Shown here piece by piece: positions 1 to 7,945 of a stretch of DNA of 40,590 nt. The DNA is taken from IMG/VR virus record IMGVR_UViG_3300050821_004937, positions 1 to 40,590 of that record. One strand, written 5' to 3'. This stretch comes from a virus. The number at the start of each line of letters is the position of its first letter. The first letter of the stretch is position 1. The notes under the pieces were generated by a model. The model did not search any database. It saw only the letters and a program-made list of their open reading frames with translations, and was not told where the DNA came from. Position numbers and translations under genes: made by a program.

Positions 1-98
1 GGCCCTATTAGTGTAGCTTCAGCCGCGATGCTGCTATTTGTCAATACTTCTATAGCATACCGCTGAAGATTCAAGTTATTGGACTGTGAGAATGGAAT
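1..98. repeat. Terminal direct repeat, left copy
   Basis: These 98 bases are identical to the last 98 bases of the window. The coding frame of the minus-strand gene crossing this point stays open when the ends are joined (402 nt in total), so the repeat marks a circular or circularly permuted genome of 40,492 bp. An assembler overlap is the simplest origin because the repeat lies inside a gene; a true short phage terminal repeat is less likely but possible. Confidence 0.95.
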
Positions 99-323
99 TA
101 TCAAAGTTCCAGTGATGATTGATTTAGCGAAGGCCACTCTCAAAGGATGATTTGCTGTGCTGGTAGATTCAGCAACTACATTTATAGCTGACTGTTGCAA
201 ATAGAAATTTACTCTATTCTGGAATCTTGTATCTGTTGAAATGCTGACAAGGTCCCCGGTAGCAAGCGAAGCGAATGCCGGTTTCACAAAGAATAACAAT
301 CCAATAAAGAGCCACTTTTTCAT
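1..323 (-). CDS. Small secreted protein with Sec signal peptide (5' part; wraps round the contig ends)
   Basis: The ATG at 321-323 follows a perfect AAGGAGG ribosome site. Joining position 1 to 40492 continues the frame to a TAG at 40414-40416, giving 133 residues. The N-terminus is MKKWLFIGLLFFVKPAFA, a textbook signal peptide: lysines, a hydrophobic core, and an AXA-type site near residue 18. The mature part (about 115 residues) is polar and Ser/Thr/Asn-rich with no family I recognise. It lies 9 bp after a fibre-like gene that also has a signal peptide, and before the membrane protein/cyclase/endolysin genes. It could be an exported host-modifying protein or a tail-associated protein; the function is unknown. 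Confidence 0.8.
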   Translation of the reverse strand, partial: MKKWLFIGLLFFVKPAFASLATGDLVSISTDTRFQNRVNFYLQQSAINVVAESTSTANHPLRVAFAKSIITGTLIIPFSQSNNLNLQRYAIEVLTNSSIAAEATLIG

Positions 324-332
324 AGATCCTCC

Positions 333-1463
333 TTAATCTCTTCCCATACAAATATAGTAAACCTTGCCTCCCCCCAAAGAGGCACTAAATCCAAAAGTTA
401 CAGAAGAATTATTGACGGAAGATATATCTCCGTTAATTGCCACACTATTATCAGATATGACGCATGAAGGAGCATTGGTATAGGCGGTTCCGAAAGTTAG
501 AGTGCATCCCGTTACAGATACGCCCGATCCTACGGTAATCGTTCCAGCGTTGTCGCTTCCTGTTAGAGAAGGGGCCGTTCCGCATGATGTCACGGTTGCA
601 GCGGCTACTGAGGTTGAATTAATGTGGCCACTTGAAGAAATATCCGCCAAAACGTTTGCACTTGAATTTTTCCAATCCTGCAAGTCAGCCGTTTGGCTTG
701 CGGCCTCTTGTACGGTAAGAGGAACCCAAGTCGTATCTGTGCTGAAAATGATCAAATTTGTGTTCGGTACTGTTTGACCGGCGCTTTTATTTATGGAGAC
801 AGGTCCACCAACCGAAATGCGAAGTTTTTCATTAGTGCTGAGATAACCGGCTTGTCCTGTACCAAATATGATGTCTCCCGCAAAAGAGCCTCCGTCAAAT
901 TCTCCACGAGTGAAAAATACCAGTGGTCCTTCTGCTGAAAAGATGGCTGTGAATGCTGAATTAGGAAGTATTCCTATTCCGGGATAATGTATGCCAGCGG
1001 CTGTTAGTCCTCCCACCTCTCCATTCGCACCGATAAAGTCGAACCCTGAAAATGACGAGTAACTGGCAGCAGTATTTGTGTAATGAAACGCCATTCCCCC
1101 TGACAGTCCACTTTCCGAGATATCTAGCTTTTTGGACGGTGAATTCGTTCCTAACCCTAAAAACTTATTTGTATTGTCCCAAAAGAAATTGGTGTGATCG
1201 GCACCGAAAGATCCTCCATTATTGAATGGAACATCGCCTGTTGAACCTGGCGCAGACCCGCCTGCTGTCGGGGAGGAGACTTGAACAGTTCCGTCTGGAA
1301 ACGTGATAGATTTCACGGAAATAGCTGTATTAGAAGATATGACTGTACCAACGCAATCGAGCTTTCCAGTGAACGGGTTAAATGCAGTTGAACCACATGC
1401 TGCGCCATGAGAAAGACGCGCAAATCCGAGAAGAATGAAGCAAATTGAAAGCAGTTTTCTCAT
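333..1463 (-). CDS. Fibre-like protein with signal peptide
   Basis: 376 residues from the ATG at 1461-1463, which overlaps the TGA of the upstream gene (ATGA), so translation is probably coupled. The frame is open further upstream, but this start fits the overlap. Residues 1-20 (MRK, then LLSICFILLGFA, then RLSHGA) form a Sec signal peptide. Then come a motif SITFPDGTVQVSSP, glycine-rich beta repeats and a C-terminal region of about 80 residues with paired cysteines (TSCGTAP, TGCTLTFG, APSCVISD, YYICMG) typical of fibre or receptor-binding tips. The position after the other tail genes fits a fibre. A Sec signal is unusual for a virion protein, so a surface-exported adhesin is an alternative. 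Confidence 0.7.
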   Translation of the reverse strand: MRKLLSICFILLGFARLSHGAACGSTAFNPFTGKLDCVGTVISSNTAISVKSITFPDGTVQVSSPTAGGSAPGSTGDVPFNNGGSFGADHTNFFWDNTNKFLGLGTNSPSKKLDISESGLSGGMAFHYTNTAASYSSFSGFDFIGANGEVGGLTAAGIHYPGIGILPNSAFTAIFSAEGPLVFFTRGEFDGGSFAGDIIFGTGQAGYLSTNEKLRISVGGPVSINKSAGQTVPNTNLIIFSTDTTWVPLTVQEAASQTADLQDWKNSSANVLADISSSGHINSTSVAAATVTSCGTAPSLTGSDNAGTITVGSGVSVTGCTLTFGTAYTNAPSCVISDNSVAINGDISSVNNSSVTFGFSASLGGGKVYYICMGRD

Positions 1464-1738
1464 GAATAAGTGTAAGTTGCTCTGCTTGTCCATGAAAACG
1501 AAAATGCACAACTCGGATTGCCATTTGCGTCACCTGGAAACCCCGAAGCTGTGAAGCGGTTTGACCCGTCATAAGTGTTCTGTATAATGCGCCAGGCGAG
1601 ATCACTATTACCTGTTCCAGGCTGTGCCCAGCCCTGATAAATAGCGTTCGAATTTGCGTCATAATCGATGCGAGTTATGAGATTTCCTTGAGTGTAGTTG
1701 AACTGCCACGGTGAAATGAGCGGTGTACTTTCAGCCAT
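1460..1738 (-). CDS. Small tail-region protein, unknown
   Basis: 92 residues starting MAESTPLISPWQFNYTQGNL; rich in Asn, Ser, Trp and Tyr, with no signal peptide. The stop overlaps the start of the signal-peptide fibre gene (ATGA). Trp/Tyr-rich stretches such as DLAWRIIQNTYDGSNRF suggest a small beta structural domain. Placed among tail genes; the role is not recognised. Confidence 0.6.
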   Translation of the reverse strand: MAESTPLISPWQFNYTQGNLITRIDYDANSNAIYQGWAQPGTGNSDLAWRIIQNTYDGSNRFTASGFPGDANGNPSCAFSFSWTSRATYTYS

Positions 1739-1740
1739 AA

Positions 1741-1884
1741 TTAACTCGGTGATGGATGAGGCTGACGGTTAAGTTTGTCCAACTTTTCGTTCATCTCGAC
1801 CAACTGTTTTAGTATCTCTTCAAGCAATTCCGTTACGTCACGGTCCTGCTTGGGTTTGAAATAACTCTCAAGGTCTTTTTTCAT
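1741..1884 (-). CDS. Short coiled-coil protein (47 aa)
   Basis: Reads MKKDLESYFKPKQDRDVT followed by an amphipathic heptad stretch (LLEEILKQLVEMNEKLDKL) and ends at TAA 1741-1743. It starts 3 nt after the stop of the ATP-grasp gene and ends 2 nt before the next start, so it fills the gap exactly, the main argument that it is real. Probably a small oligomerisation or accessory protein of the tail region. Confidence 0.55.
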   Translation of the reverse strand: MKKDLESYFKPKQDRDVTELLEEILKQLVEMNEKLDKLNRQPHPSPS

Positions 1885-1887
1885 AAA

Positions 1888-3267
1888 TTAGCCCCCTGTG
1901 GCTTTCACGGCATAAGGGGTTTGTGACGCTTCGGCCCCAGAGGGTTTTGTAGATTGTTGACCGGAAGATGGCGAAGGAATGTCAGTAAATCCCCATGAAC
2001 GAAGCTTCATAATCCGCTTCCATGCGTCCTCTATTCCATCGGTATATCTTCCACCGGCGTTCGGAACTTCAACGGTTTTGAAGACCTTTTGCGACGCTCG
2101 CCATGCTTCCATGAGCGAATTTCCGCGTCCGATGCATTCACCGACAATCCCCATCGTTCCAGCCGCTTGAAGGTCTGTTTTCTTGCCTTTTTCAACGTCG
2201 ATAGGGATGAAATCCGGCCCGTATTTACCGTTAATCCTGATCCCTTCCGTTTGCTCATAAACCCTCTTGGATATTTTGTCGTCCTCGAAGCTGAAAGGAT
2301 AAGGGGGAATGTGGATTTTTAAAGAGGTTGTCCATTTGGCTTTGAAAGGAATTGTGAAGGCTTGATAGGCTATGCGCTCAAAATAAGATGACACGCTCAT
2401 GCCCAACATCGCAACATAAGCGTAAATTGCTGAGTATCCGATGCGTGGCGTGAATTCAAGGAAATACGGCTCTCTGTCTTCCTCAGAAACGATGCAATTA
2501 ACATCAATTGGGCCCGTATACTTTGAATATTTTAAGAGTGGAGCGATTTTAAGAACTGATTTGTCAGCAAGTTTGGAATTGCGACCTTCATAGTGACAAA
2601 CAACGCTCGTTTCACATCCGGTTCGCACACCCAATTCTCCGGCCAAGAGTTTTTTGGTTTCAAAGGTGGAATTAGATGGGAAACAGGGAACTCCATTAGA
2701 AAACCAACATTCCGTTGATACTTCCGATCCATGAATAACCTCCTGGAGAATGAAAGTATCTCCGTTTATTAGTCCCTCTTCCTTCTGCCAGTTGATGTAA
2801 TCAAGCATGTCTTCCTGACTCTTGGCTACGTAACTAGATGCTTCAGATTTGTTGTTATCCACCTTGATTGCGAGTGGTTTCTTGTTCTTTTTGATGTACT
2901 CAATTGCTTGACCCACATCCTTAAATTCAACTGTTGGTGGAACCTTGATTCCGAATTGTTTTGCGACCTTAACGCCATAGGCACGGTCCATTTCAAGTTT
3001 ATCCGCAAGCTCAGAACCACCGACAACTTTGTAACCATCCTTGCGTAGCTGATCTGCTAATTTACCGTCACCGTTCAAGTCAAAAATGATGAAATCTGGT
3101 TTCTTTTTAAGGCCCTCTTCCATCGTTTCAACATGAGGAACAATTCCTGACATCACTTTGCGTGAGAACGGATCTTTCACATATAAATCAACATTCGCGC
3201 CTTCACGTTGCATCATGTAGGCGAGACCGGCACTGTCGGCGCTACTGCTGTGGATTAGGATTTTCAT
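1888..3267 (-). CDS. ATP-grasp ligase, phosphoribosylamine-glycine ligase (PurD)-like
   Basis: 459 residues from the ATG at 3265-3267; the frame is open for 58 codons further, but MKILIHSSSADSAGLAYMM is a typical N-terminus of the GARS family. A pre-ATP-grasp domain (1-100; PDFIIFDLNGDGKLADQL) is followed by the ATP-grasp fold (105-330): lysine in PLAIKVDNN, GDTFILQEVIHGSEVSTECW, and the metal-ligand region DVNCIV...YFLEFTPRIGY. In PurD this fold makes an acyl-phosphate and joins it to an amine. It lies among virion genes with no other purine gene, so a purine role is doubtful; modification of a virion or host component is an inference. The tail (420-459) is Ser/Pro-rich. It overlaps the upstream gene by 26 bp. 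Confidence 0.8.
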   Translation of the reverse strand: MKILIHSSSADSAGLAYMMQREGANVDLYVKDPFSRKVMSGIVPHVETMEEGLKKKPDFIIFDLNGDGKLADQLRKDGYKVVGGSELADKLEMDRAYGVKVAKQFGIKVPPTVEFKDVGQAIEYIKKNKKPLAIKVDNNKSEASSYVAKSQEDMLDYINWQKEEGLINGDTFILQEVIHGSEVSTECWFSNGVPCFPSNSTFETKKLLAGELGVRTGCETSVVCHYEGRNSKLADKSVLKIAPLLKYSKYTGPIDVNCIVSEEDREPYFLEFTPRIGYSAIYAYVAMLGMSVSSYFERIAYQAFTIPFKAKWTTSLKIHIPPYPFSFEDDKISKRVYEQTEGIRINGKYGPDFIPIDVEKGKKTDLQAAGTMGIVGECIGRGNSLMEAWRASQKVFKTVEVPNAGGRYTDGIEDAWKRIMKLRSWGFTDIPSPSSGQQSTKPSGAEASQTPYAVKATGG

Positions 3268-4414
3268 TTGGTTGATTGCGTTGTCGTCTGAGAATTTCCG
3301 CTGTAATTGCTTGCCGTACTCCTGGTTTTGACAGCAAACGCATGATATCGCCGCCTGCTGTTGCAGCGAGTCCAGTGGCAGCGGGACCTGTTGCAAGAGG
3401 ATAAGCCAAAGGCTTAAGACTGTTAGCTCCCAATGCATCAAGAGCAGACAAAATTGTTATAAAAGCTGATGGCTTACCAGCTTTTGTGACACGAAGCGGT
3501 GACATAAGGGATTTCTTGACGATTGCTTGCCTATAATTCTTTGATGCATCACTCAAAGGCCCGGAAACATTGCTTAAAATATCATTCAATGTATCCCGAT
3601 CTTTATACATCTCTGTCAATGCCCCTTTATCTCCTTGAGGTGTGGCCGCAATAATGCGATCAATCGCTTGTTTCCCTCTTAAAGCCTCCTCTGGATTTAC
3701 AGGAGAAATTCCCTTAACAAGGGGACCAGACCGCACCTTTTCCATCACACTTTTCGCTGTATCACGAGCCTGAGCCAGTTGCGGATCATAAATATTCTGC
3801 ACAGGTGGACGACCAATACCTTCTTTGGTCAAAGCATTCTCAAAACCTTGTTCAGCCTCTTCCATTGATGGAGCAGTATAAGTTTTCAAGCCTTGGCGCA
3901 TTGCCTGCTCGTAAACATTAGCCTTTGGACCGGCTACTGCTTCAAATGTTTTTGCAATTCCTTTCCTTCCAAGCTGAGCAAGTTTTCCAGCTTGCGTTGT
4001 GTCAGGAAATCCTGAAACGAGAGTGTTAATCATTGCTTCTTTAGCAGCAGAACCAGGAGTAGTTGGAGCATTTTTATCACCACCATAAATGGACGCCATA
4101 TTACCAGCAATTGATCCAAGTCCTGCACCGATTGCGCTTCCCATTCCAGGATTAATGGCAGAGCCAACTGCACCGCCAAGTGCCGGAAGATAAGGACCGG
4201 CCATACGTGCAAGATTCTGAGGATTTGACTCGTATTTTCCGAATTGCTTAGCAACTTCTAAGCCAATCTTTCCACGAGATTTCAATGACTCAAAAAGAGA
4301 TGGTTTGTGACCACCCATCTTAGATGCTGCACTCGACACAGCCTGTTTAAGCTGATCCGGCTGCATATCATCAGGGAAACTTACAACCGTTCCATTGATA
4401 TCGACGTTTGGCAT
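3242..4414 (-). CDS. Glycine-zipper virion protein, probable DNA-ejection protein
   Basis: 390 residues starting MPNVDINGTVVSFPDDMQPD; the ATG at 4412-4414 shares a base with the upstream TAA (TAATG). Residues about 70-105 hold a glycine zipper (LGGAVGSAI...GSAIGAGLGSIAGNM) able to pack in a membrane; a second Ala/Gly/Leu-rich segment lies near residues 325-365. The middle is helical and charged. In P22-like phages three ejected proteins (gp7, gp16, gp20) follow the tail genes, and position and composition here match. No sequence family is recognised, so the assignment rests on context. Confidence 0.55.
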   Translation of the reverse strand: MPNVDINGTVVSFPDDMQPDQLKQAVSSAASKMGGHKPSLFESLKSRGKIGLEVAKQFGKYESNPQNLARMAGPYLPALGGAVGSAINPGMGSAIGAGLGSIAGNMASIYGGDKNAPTTPGSAAKEAMINTLVSGFPDTTQAGKLAQLGRKGIAKTFEAVAGPKANVYEQAMRQGLKTYTAPSMEEAEQGFENALTKEGIGRPPVQNIYDPQLAQARDTAKSVMEKVRSGPLVKGISPVNPEEALRGKQAIDRIIAATPQGDKGALTEMYKDRDTLNDILSNVSGPLSDASKNYRQAIVKKSLMSPLRVTKAGKPSAFITILSALDALGANSLKPLAYPLATGPAATGLAATAGGDIMRLLSKPGVRQAITAEILRRQRNQPNENPNPQQ

Positions 4415-5484
4415 TATTGCACCGGTTCCAAGTCGCCTGTTTGAGGATTCCAACGTAAAGTTGCTTTTCCAGCTCCTTGATTTAACGGTGATGGTGATTG
4501 TTGATTTGGTTCACTCTGTTGAGCGAATTCCTTTAGTGTATTCTGTAGGATTGCATCATAAGTATCAGGATCAATTCTCTTCAAAACAGTCGCTGTAGGA
4601 GCACGTCTCTGTATCTGCATATTGACACGTTGCATGACAGCATTTTTCTCTCTAGCGACCGAATCAGCATAACGTTTAACAAATTCTTTTTGTCCAGCAC
4701 CCTTGGGAGCATTTGTAAAATATTCAATCCAATTCGCATATTTACCCTTGGCTGTATTTGGTATCAAACCTTCAATCTGTCCCTCTGTACCGGTTGCGCC
4801 TTGGATGATTCTGTTGAGGGTTGTGGCTGTCTCTCTCATTTGACGTGTATCACCGCTATCAACCTGAGAATTCATCTGCTGAATCAATGGTTCGATACGT
4901 GAAATTGTATCGAGGCGTTGAGCCTGTTCTTTTCCAGGTCCACTCTGAAAATATGGGTTAATACGATCAATCATGTCATTAGCAGTCTGTTCTATTAATT
5001 GATTCTGACGAATCGGAGCCATGGTTGCACCATAACTCGTAGATTTTGCTTTTATAGTTCCAACTTTTTCTTGTGTAGGATCTGAAGGGTTATAAAATAG
5101 CTGGTATCCTTCTGGCGTTTGACGACCGGACTCTTCTTTCCACTGAATAGGTTTTGGCCCGCCCATTTGCTTCTCCAAACCAGGCAAAAGCTGCGCAACA
5201 TTCTGAGGAGTCAAGAACTGAGCCGCACCAGCAATGTTTGGATTCTGTTGAGCAAATTGCTGCCTCGCTTGATCGAATTGCGCCTGTTGTTGCTTCAATT
5301 TCTTCTGCTGTTGACCTTGCTGATACCCCTGTATTCCAGTCGTTATCCCCTGACCCAAATCCTGTCCCAACCCCTGATACATCTGATTCTTTTTCTGAAT
5401 CGCCTGAGCCAATAGCTGCATGACTTCAGGAGGAAGACCTGTATTGAGAGGAGTTTGTGTTGTTCTGAAATCAAAACTTGGCAT
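4414..5484 (-). CDS. Q-rich internal virion protein
   Basis: 356 residues, MPSFDFRTTQTPLNTGLPPE. Residues 20-100 are very rich in glutamine and helical (QQGQQQKKLKQQQAQFDQARQ), followed by charged helical sequence and a Pro/Gln-rich end. Second of three consecutive large low-complexity proteins. Such proteins after the tail genes of short-tailed phages are often packaged and ejected with the DNA. No enzymatic motif seen. Confidence 0.55.
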   Translation of the reverse strand: MPSFDFRTTQTPLNTGLPPEVMQLLAQAIQKKNQMYQGLGQDLGQGITTGIQGYQQGQQQKKLKQQQAQFDQARQQFAQQNPNIAGAAQFLTPQNVAQLLPGLEKQMGGPKPIQWKEESGRQTPEGYQLFYNPSDPTQEKVGTIKAKSTSYGATMAPIRQNQLIEQTANDMIDRINPYFQSGPGKEQAQRLDTISRIEPLIQQMNSQVDSGDTRQMRETATTLNRIIQGATGTEGQIEGLIPNTAKGKYANWIEYFTNAPKGAGQKEFVKRYADSVAREKNAVMQRVNMQIQRRAPTATVLKRIDPDTYDAILQNTLKEFAQQSEPNQQSPSPLNQGAGKATLRWNPQTGDLEPVQ

Positions 5485-5495
5485 AGATCACTCCG

Positions 5496-6704
5496 TTATA
5501 AACCACCAAGGAAAGCACCTAAACCTTGGCCAGCACCTTGGAATAATCCACTAGCAGCACCCATTCCTAACTGGGTCCATGGATTTTGTTTCTGCTGATT
5601 CAAAGCATTCTGGTAGGCATTTTGTTGCGAATTCTGCAACTGAGTTTGTGCATTAAGTTGATTGTAAAAATCCTCTAGTGAAAACTGCCTCTGAAGGCCA
5701 CCAATCCCAAGTCCAGATTGAGTCTGATATCCCTGATTACCAATATCCTGAAGTTGTTGTTCTGCCCCCGTTCCAAACGCGCCAAGAGCATTCACGCCTT
5801 GCTGCGCTGCGCCCTGTAAAGCATTCTGCTCATCCAATTGAGCCTGCAAGAGATTGTTCTGTGTGTTCTGCTGAATCTGACCAAACTGGTTAGCAAGTCC
5901 CTGATTGAACGCACCGGAATTTAGCAAACCCATGTTGTTGTAATACTCTCTAAGGCTCTCACCTTGAGGACCAGTTGTGAGATTCTGCACAGCCTGGTTC
6001 TGCTGATTCTGAAGACTCTTAGCTATGTCCTGGTATCCCGTATCATAGTTCTGCTTCGTCTGATTCATGAAATTCCCATACAACTGCTGCAACTGTTGTT
6101 GAGTGTTTTGTTGATTGGTTTGGGCTTGAGTTTGAGCCTGATTCTGAAGAGTTTGCTGTTGTTGTTGTTGCTGACCAATCTGAGTATTTAAGGCAACATT
6201 TCCAGGCAAAGACCCGGCAGGAACGAGTCCTTTGTTGATCTGGTCTGCCGTTGGCTTTGCAGAATCAGGGAGTTGAGCATACTCCTGCTCTGAGAGTGGA
6301 AGAGCCGCATTAAACTGTCCATTCTGATTCTTGATAAAGCTCTCATCTTGCAACTGTTGCCAGATGGGGTTAACTGTGTTGGCAGATTTGCTTCCTTGAG
6401 ATGAAACAACGTTCTCGATATTGTGAGCAGCGGACACAATAGGAGTTGCAGCCTGAAGATAAGCGGCAGAGTTGATCTGACCTGCTGTCAACTGGCTTTT
6501 GAGGCCACGGAGTTGCTGCAAGGCTTGAGACAAACCGCTTGCATTCCAAGGAAGTTTGCTCGGATCTGTGTTATCAGTCGGTGGAGTGTTTCCAAGCATC
6601 CCAACATAATTTGAAGGAGCCTGAGAGACATTCTGACTAACGCCAGGTGCACCAAATCTATTATTTGGATTTACAAATGGACTCTGTGGTTGTTGAACAG
6701 CCAT
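5496..6704 (-). CDS. Q/N-rich internal virion protein with poly-Gln tract
   Basis: 402 residues, MAVQQPQSPFVNPNNRFGAP. Residues about 180-215 are almost pure Q/N/T, including seven consecutive Gln. The middle is a long Gln-rich helical region with regular FNQGLANQFGQIQQ-type repeats, and the last 30 residues are glycine-rich and hydrophobic (GMGAASGLFQGAGQGLGAFL), able to insert into a membrane. An ejection protein is the best guess; the hydrophobic C-terminus and the neighbouring glycine-zipper protein support it. Confidence 0.55.
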   Translation of the reverse strand: MAVQQPQSPFVNPNNRFGAPGVSQNVSQAPSNYVGMLGNTPPTDNTDPSKLPWNASGLSQALQQLRGLKSQLTAGQINSAAYLQAATPIVSAAHNIENVVSSQGSKSANTVNPIWQQLQDESFIKNQNGQFNAALPLSEQEYAQLPDSAKPTADQINKGLVPAGSLPGNVALNTQIGQQQQQQQTLQNQAQTQAQTNQQNTQQQLQQLYGNFMNQTKQNYDTGYQDIAKSLQNQQNQAVQNLTTGPQGESLREYYNNMGLLNSGAFNQGLANQFGQIQQNTQNNLLQAQLDEQNALQGAAQQGVNALGAFGTGAEQQLQDIGNQGYQTQSGLGIGGLQRQFSLEDFYNQLNAQTQLQNSQQNAYQNALNQQKQNPWTQLGMGAASGLFQGAGQGLGAFLGGL

Positions 6705-6716
6705 AATGGCTCCTAT

Positions 6717-7757
6717 TTAATATGGGTACTGATACTGAAACGTGTAAACACCCTTACCGTTTGCGTTCGTCCAACTAGAAGGGTTATTGGTAGATTTATA
6801 GAATGTAATAGTCGTCCCGCTTATACTTGCGAAAGCTGGTATAACAACAGAACCATTATCCAAAGCAGCGCACATTCTTGCACCAGTTGATTGATCGTTT
6901 CCTGTTGACGTAACTGGCAATCCAGTAATTGTAAATGATGTGGCGTTTGACGTTCCAAACCCGCTAACGGTGTAATAAACGTTTACGATTCCAGCATCGA
7001 TTGAAAATGTTGCAGCAGCAGATGTTGGATTAGAAGAAAACCCTGTGTATCCAGGCGTCCAGTTAAACTGTGATGGGAATCCTTGCGGCGTATCTAACTT
7101 AGAGTAGAAATTAGCGGTGATAGCCGCATTTGCAAGAGAATAATCAGATCCGCCCGTCACGGTTATTGTGGTTGTGCCTGCACCGAATGATGTGGATAAA
7201 ATGTAGAAATACTTGACCGTGGTCTGAGTCAGTTTGATCTTATCGCCCTTGTTATATTTCCCAGTCACATCAGCGGCAACAGTGAAGGTCGTTGCAGAGG
7301 CATAAGTCCAGGTCTCATTTGCTCCAATCCACCCATCCCAAACACCGCTCAATGTCATTGTTCCAGTTGCTGCAAAACCACCGGACATAGTGAGAGAATT
7401 GCTCATCGTCCAGGTCCCAGCAATTGTGTAATTCCCTTGATCCAACACAAAATTGGCTCCTGCTCCAGCATCCGGCAACGTGTATGTACGAGATGCAGAT
7501 GGGGCAGTTGATGAAACAGTGACAGTGTGAGTCGTCCCAAGCACCATCTGATTTGTGGTGTTGGTGATATTGATGCTTGTAAAAGTCGATGCTCCAGTTA
7601 CAGTCAATGTCCCTGAAACACTTAAGTTCGTGAATGAAAATGTACCCGCATCAGTATTATTCCACGTGTTAATAATGTTGTTAAACTCATTATTAAGATC
7701 ACGGGCATTGACCTGCTTAACATCAGCCCACGTAACGATGCGGTTGATTCGTGTCAT
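6717..7757 (-). CDS. Tail fibre protein 2
   Basis: 346 residues. The N-terminal 40 residues (MTRINRIVTWADVKQVNARDLNNEFNNIINTWN...) match the N-terminus of the fibre gene at 7946-8935 position by position, so this is a shared virion-attachment module. The remainder is Ser/Thr/Gly-rich beta sequence (LSVSGTLTVTGASTF, TYTLPDAGAG) and ends in an aromatic strand (YTFQYQYPY). C-terminal parts of the two fibres differ, as expected for receptor-binding regions. The ATG overlaps the stop of the small gene upstream. Confidence 0.75.
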   Translation of the reverse strand: MTRINRIVTWADVKQVNARDLNNEFNNIINTWNNTDAGTFSFTNLSVSGTLTVTGASTFTSINITNTTNQMVLGTTHTVTVSSTAPSASRTYTLPDAGAGANFVLDQGNYTIAGTWTMSNSLTMSGGFAATGTMTLSGVWDGWIGANETWTYASATTFTVAADVTGKYNKGDKIKLTQTTVKYFYILSTSFGAGTTTITVTGGSDYSLANAAITANFYSKLDTPQGFPSQFNWTPGYTGFSSNPTSAAATFSIDAGIVNVYYTVSGFGTSNATSFTITGLPVTSTGNDQSTGARMCAALDNGSVVIPAFASISGTTITFYKSTNNPSSWTNANGKGVYTFQYQYPY

Positions 7758-7936
7758 CCCAGTTTTACGTCATCCAGTTTTGGTGCTTCCTGATTTCCAA
7801 TAAGTTCTTTTTTCATCTGGTATATAAAAACATCCATTGCGCCTGTTGTTGCCTGAGCTTGACTCAGAAGATTTCTTAAGTTTGCAAAGGCTGATGCTAG
7901 CTCGGTGTCTAACTGCTTGAGTTTTTCTTGGTCCAT
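7754..7936 (-). CDS. Small helical protein between two fibres
   Basis: 60 residues, MDQEKLKQLDTELASAFANL, almost entirely amphipathic helix. It ends with overlap on the next fibre gene and starts 9 bp after the previous one, with an AGGAGAT-type ribosome site. The placement suggests a chaperone or small linker for fibre assembly; this is inference only. Confidence 0.6.
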   Translation of the reverse strand: MDQEKLKQLDTELASAFANLRNLLSQAQATTGAMDVFIYQMKKELIGNQEAPKLDDVKLG

Positions 7937-7945
7937 TGGATCTCC

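Noticed and set aside
1-98. Natural T7-like terminal repeat
   Set aside because: The repeat falls inside a coding sequence and is only 98 bp, which fits assembly overlap of a circular map better; not fully excluded.
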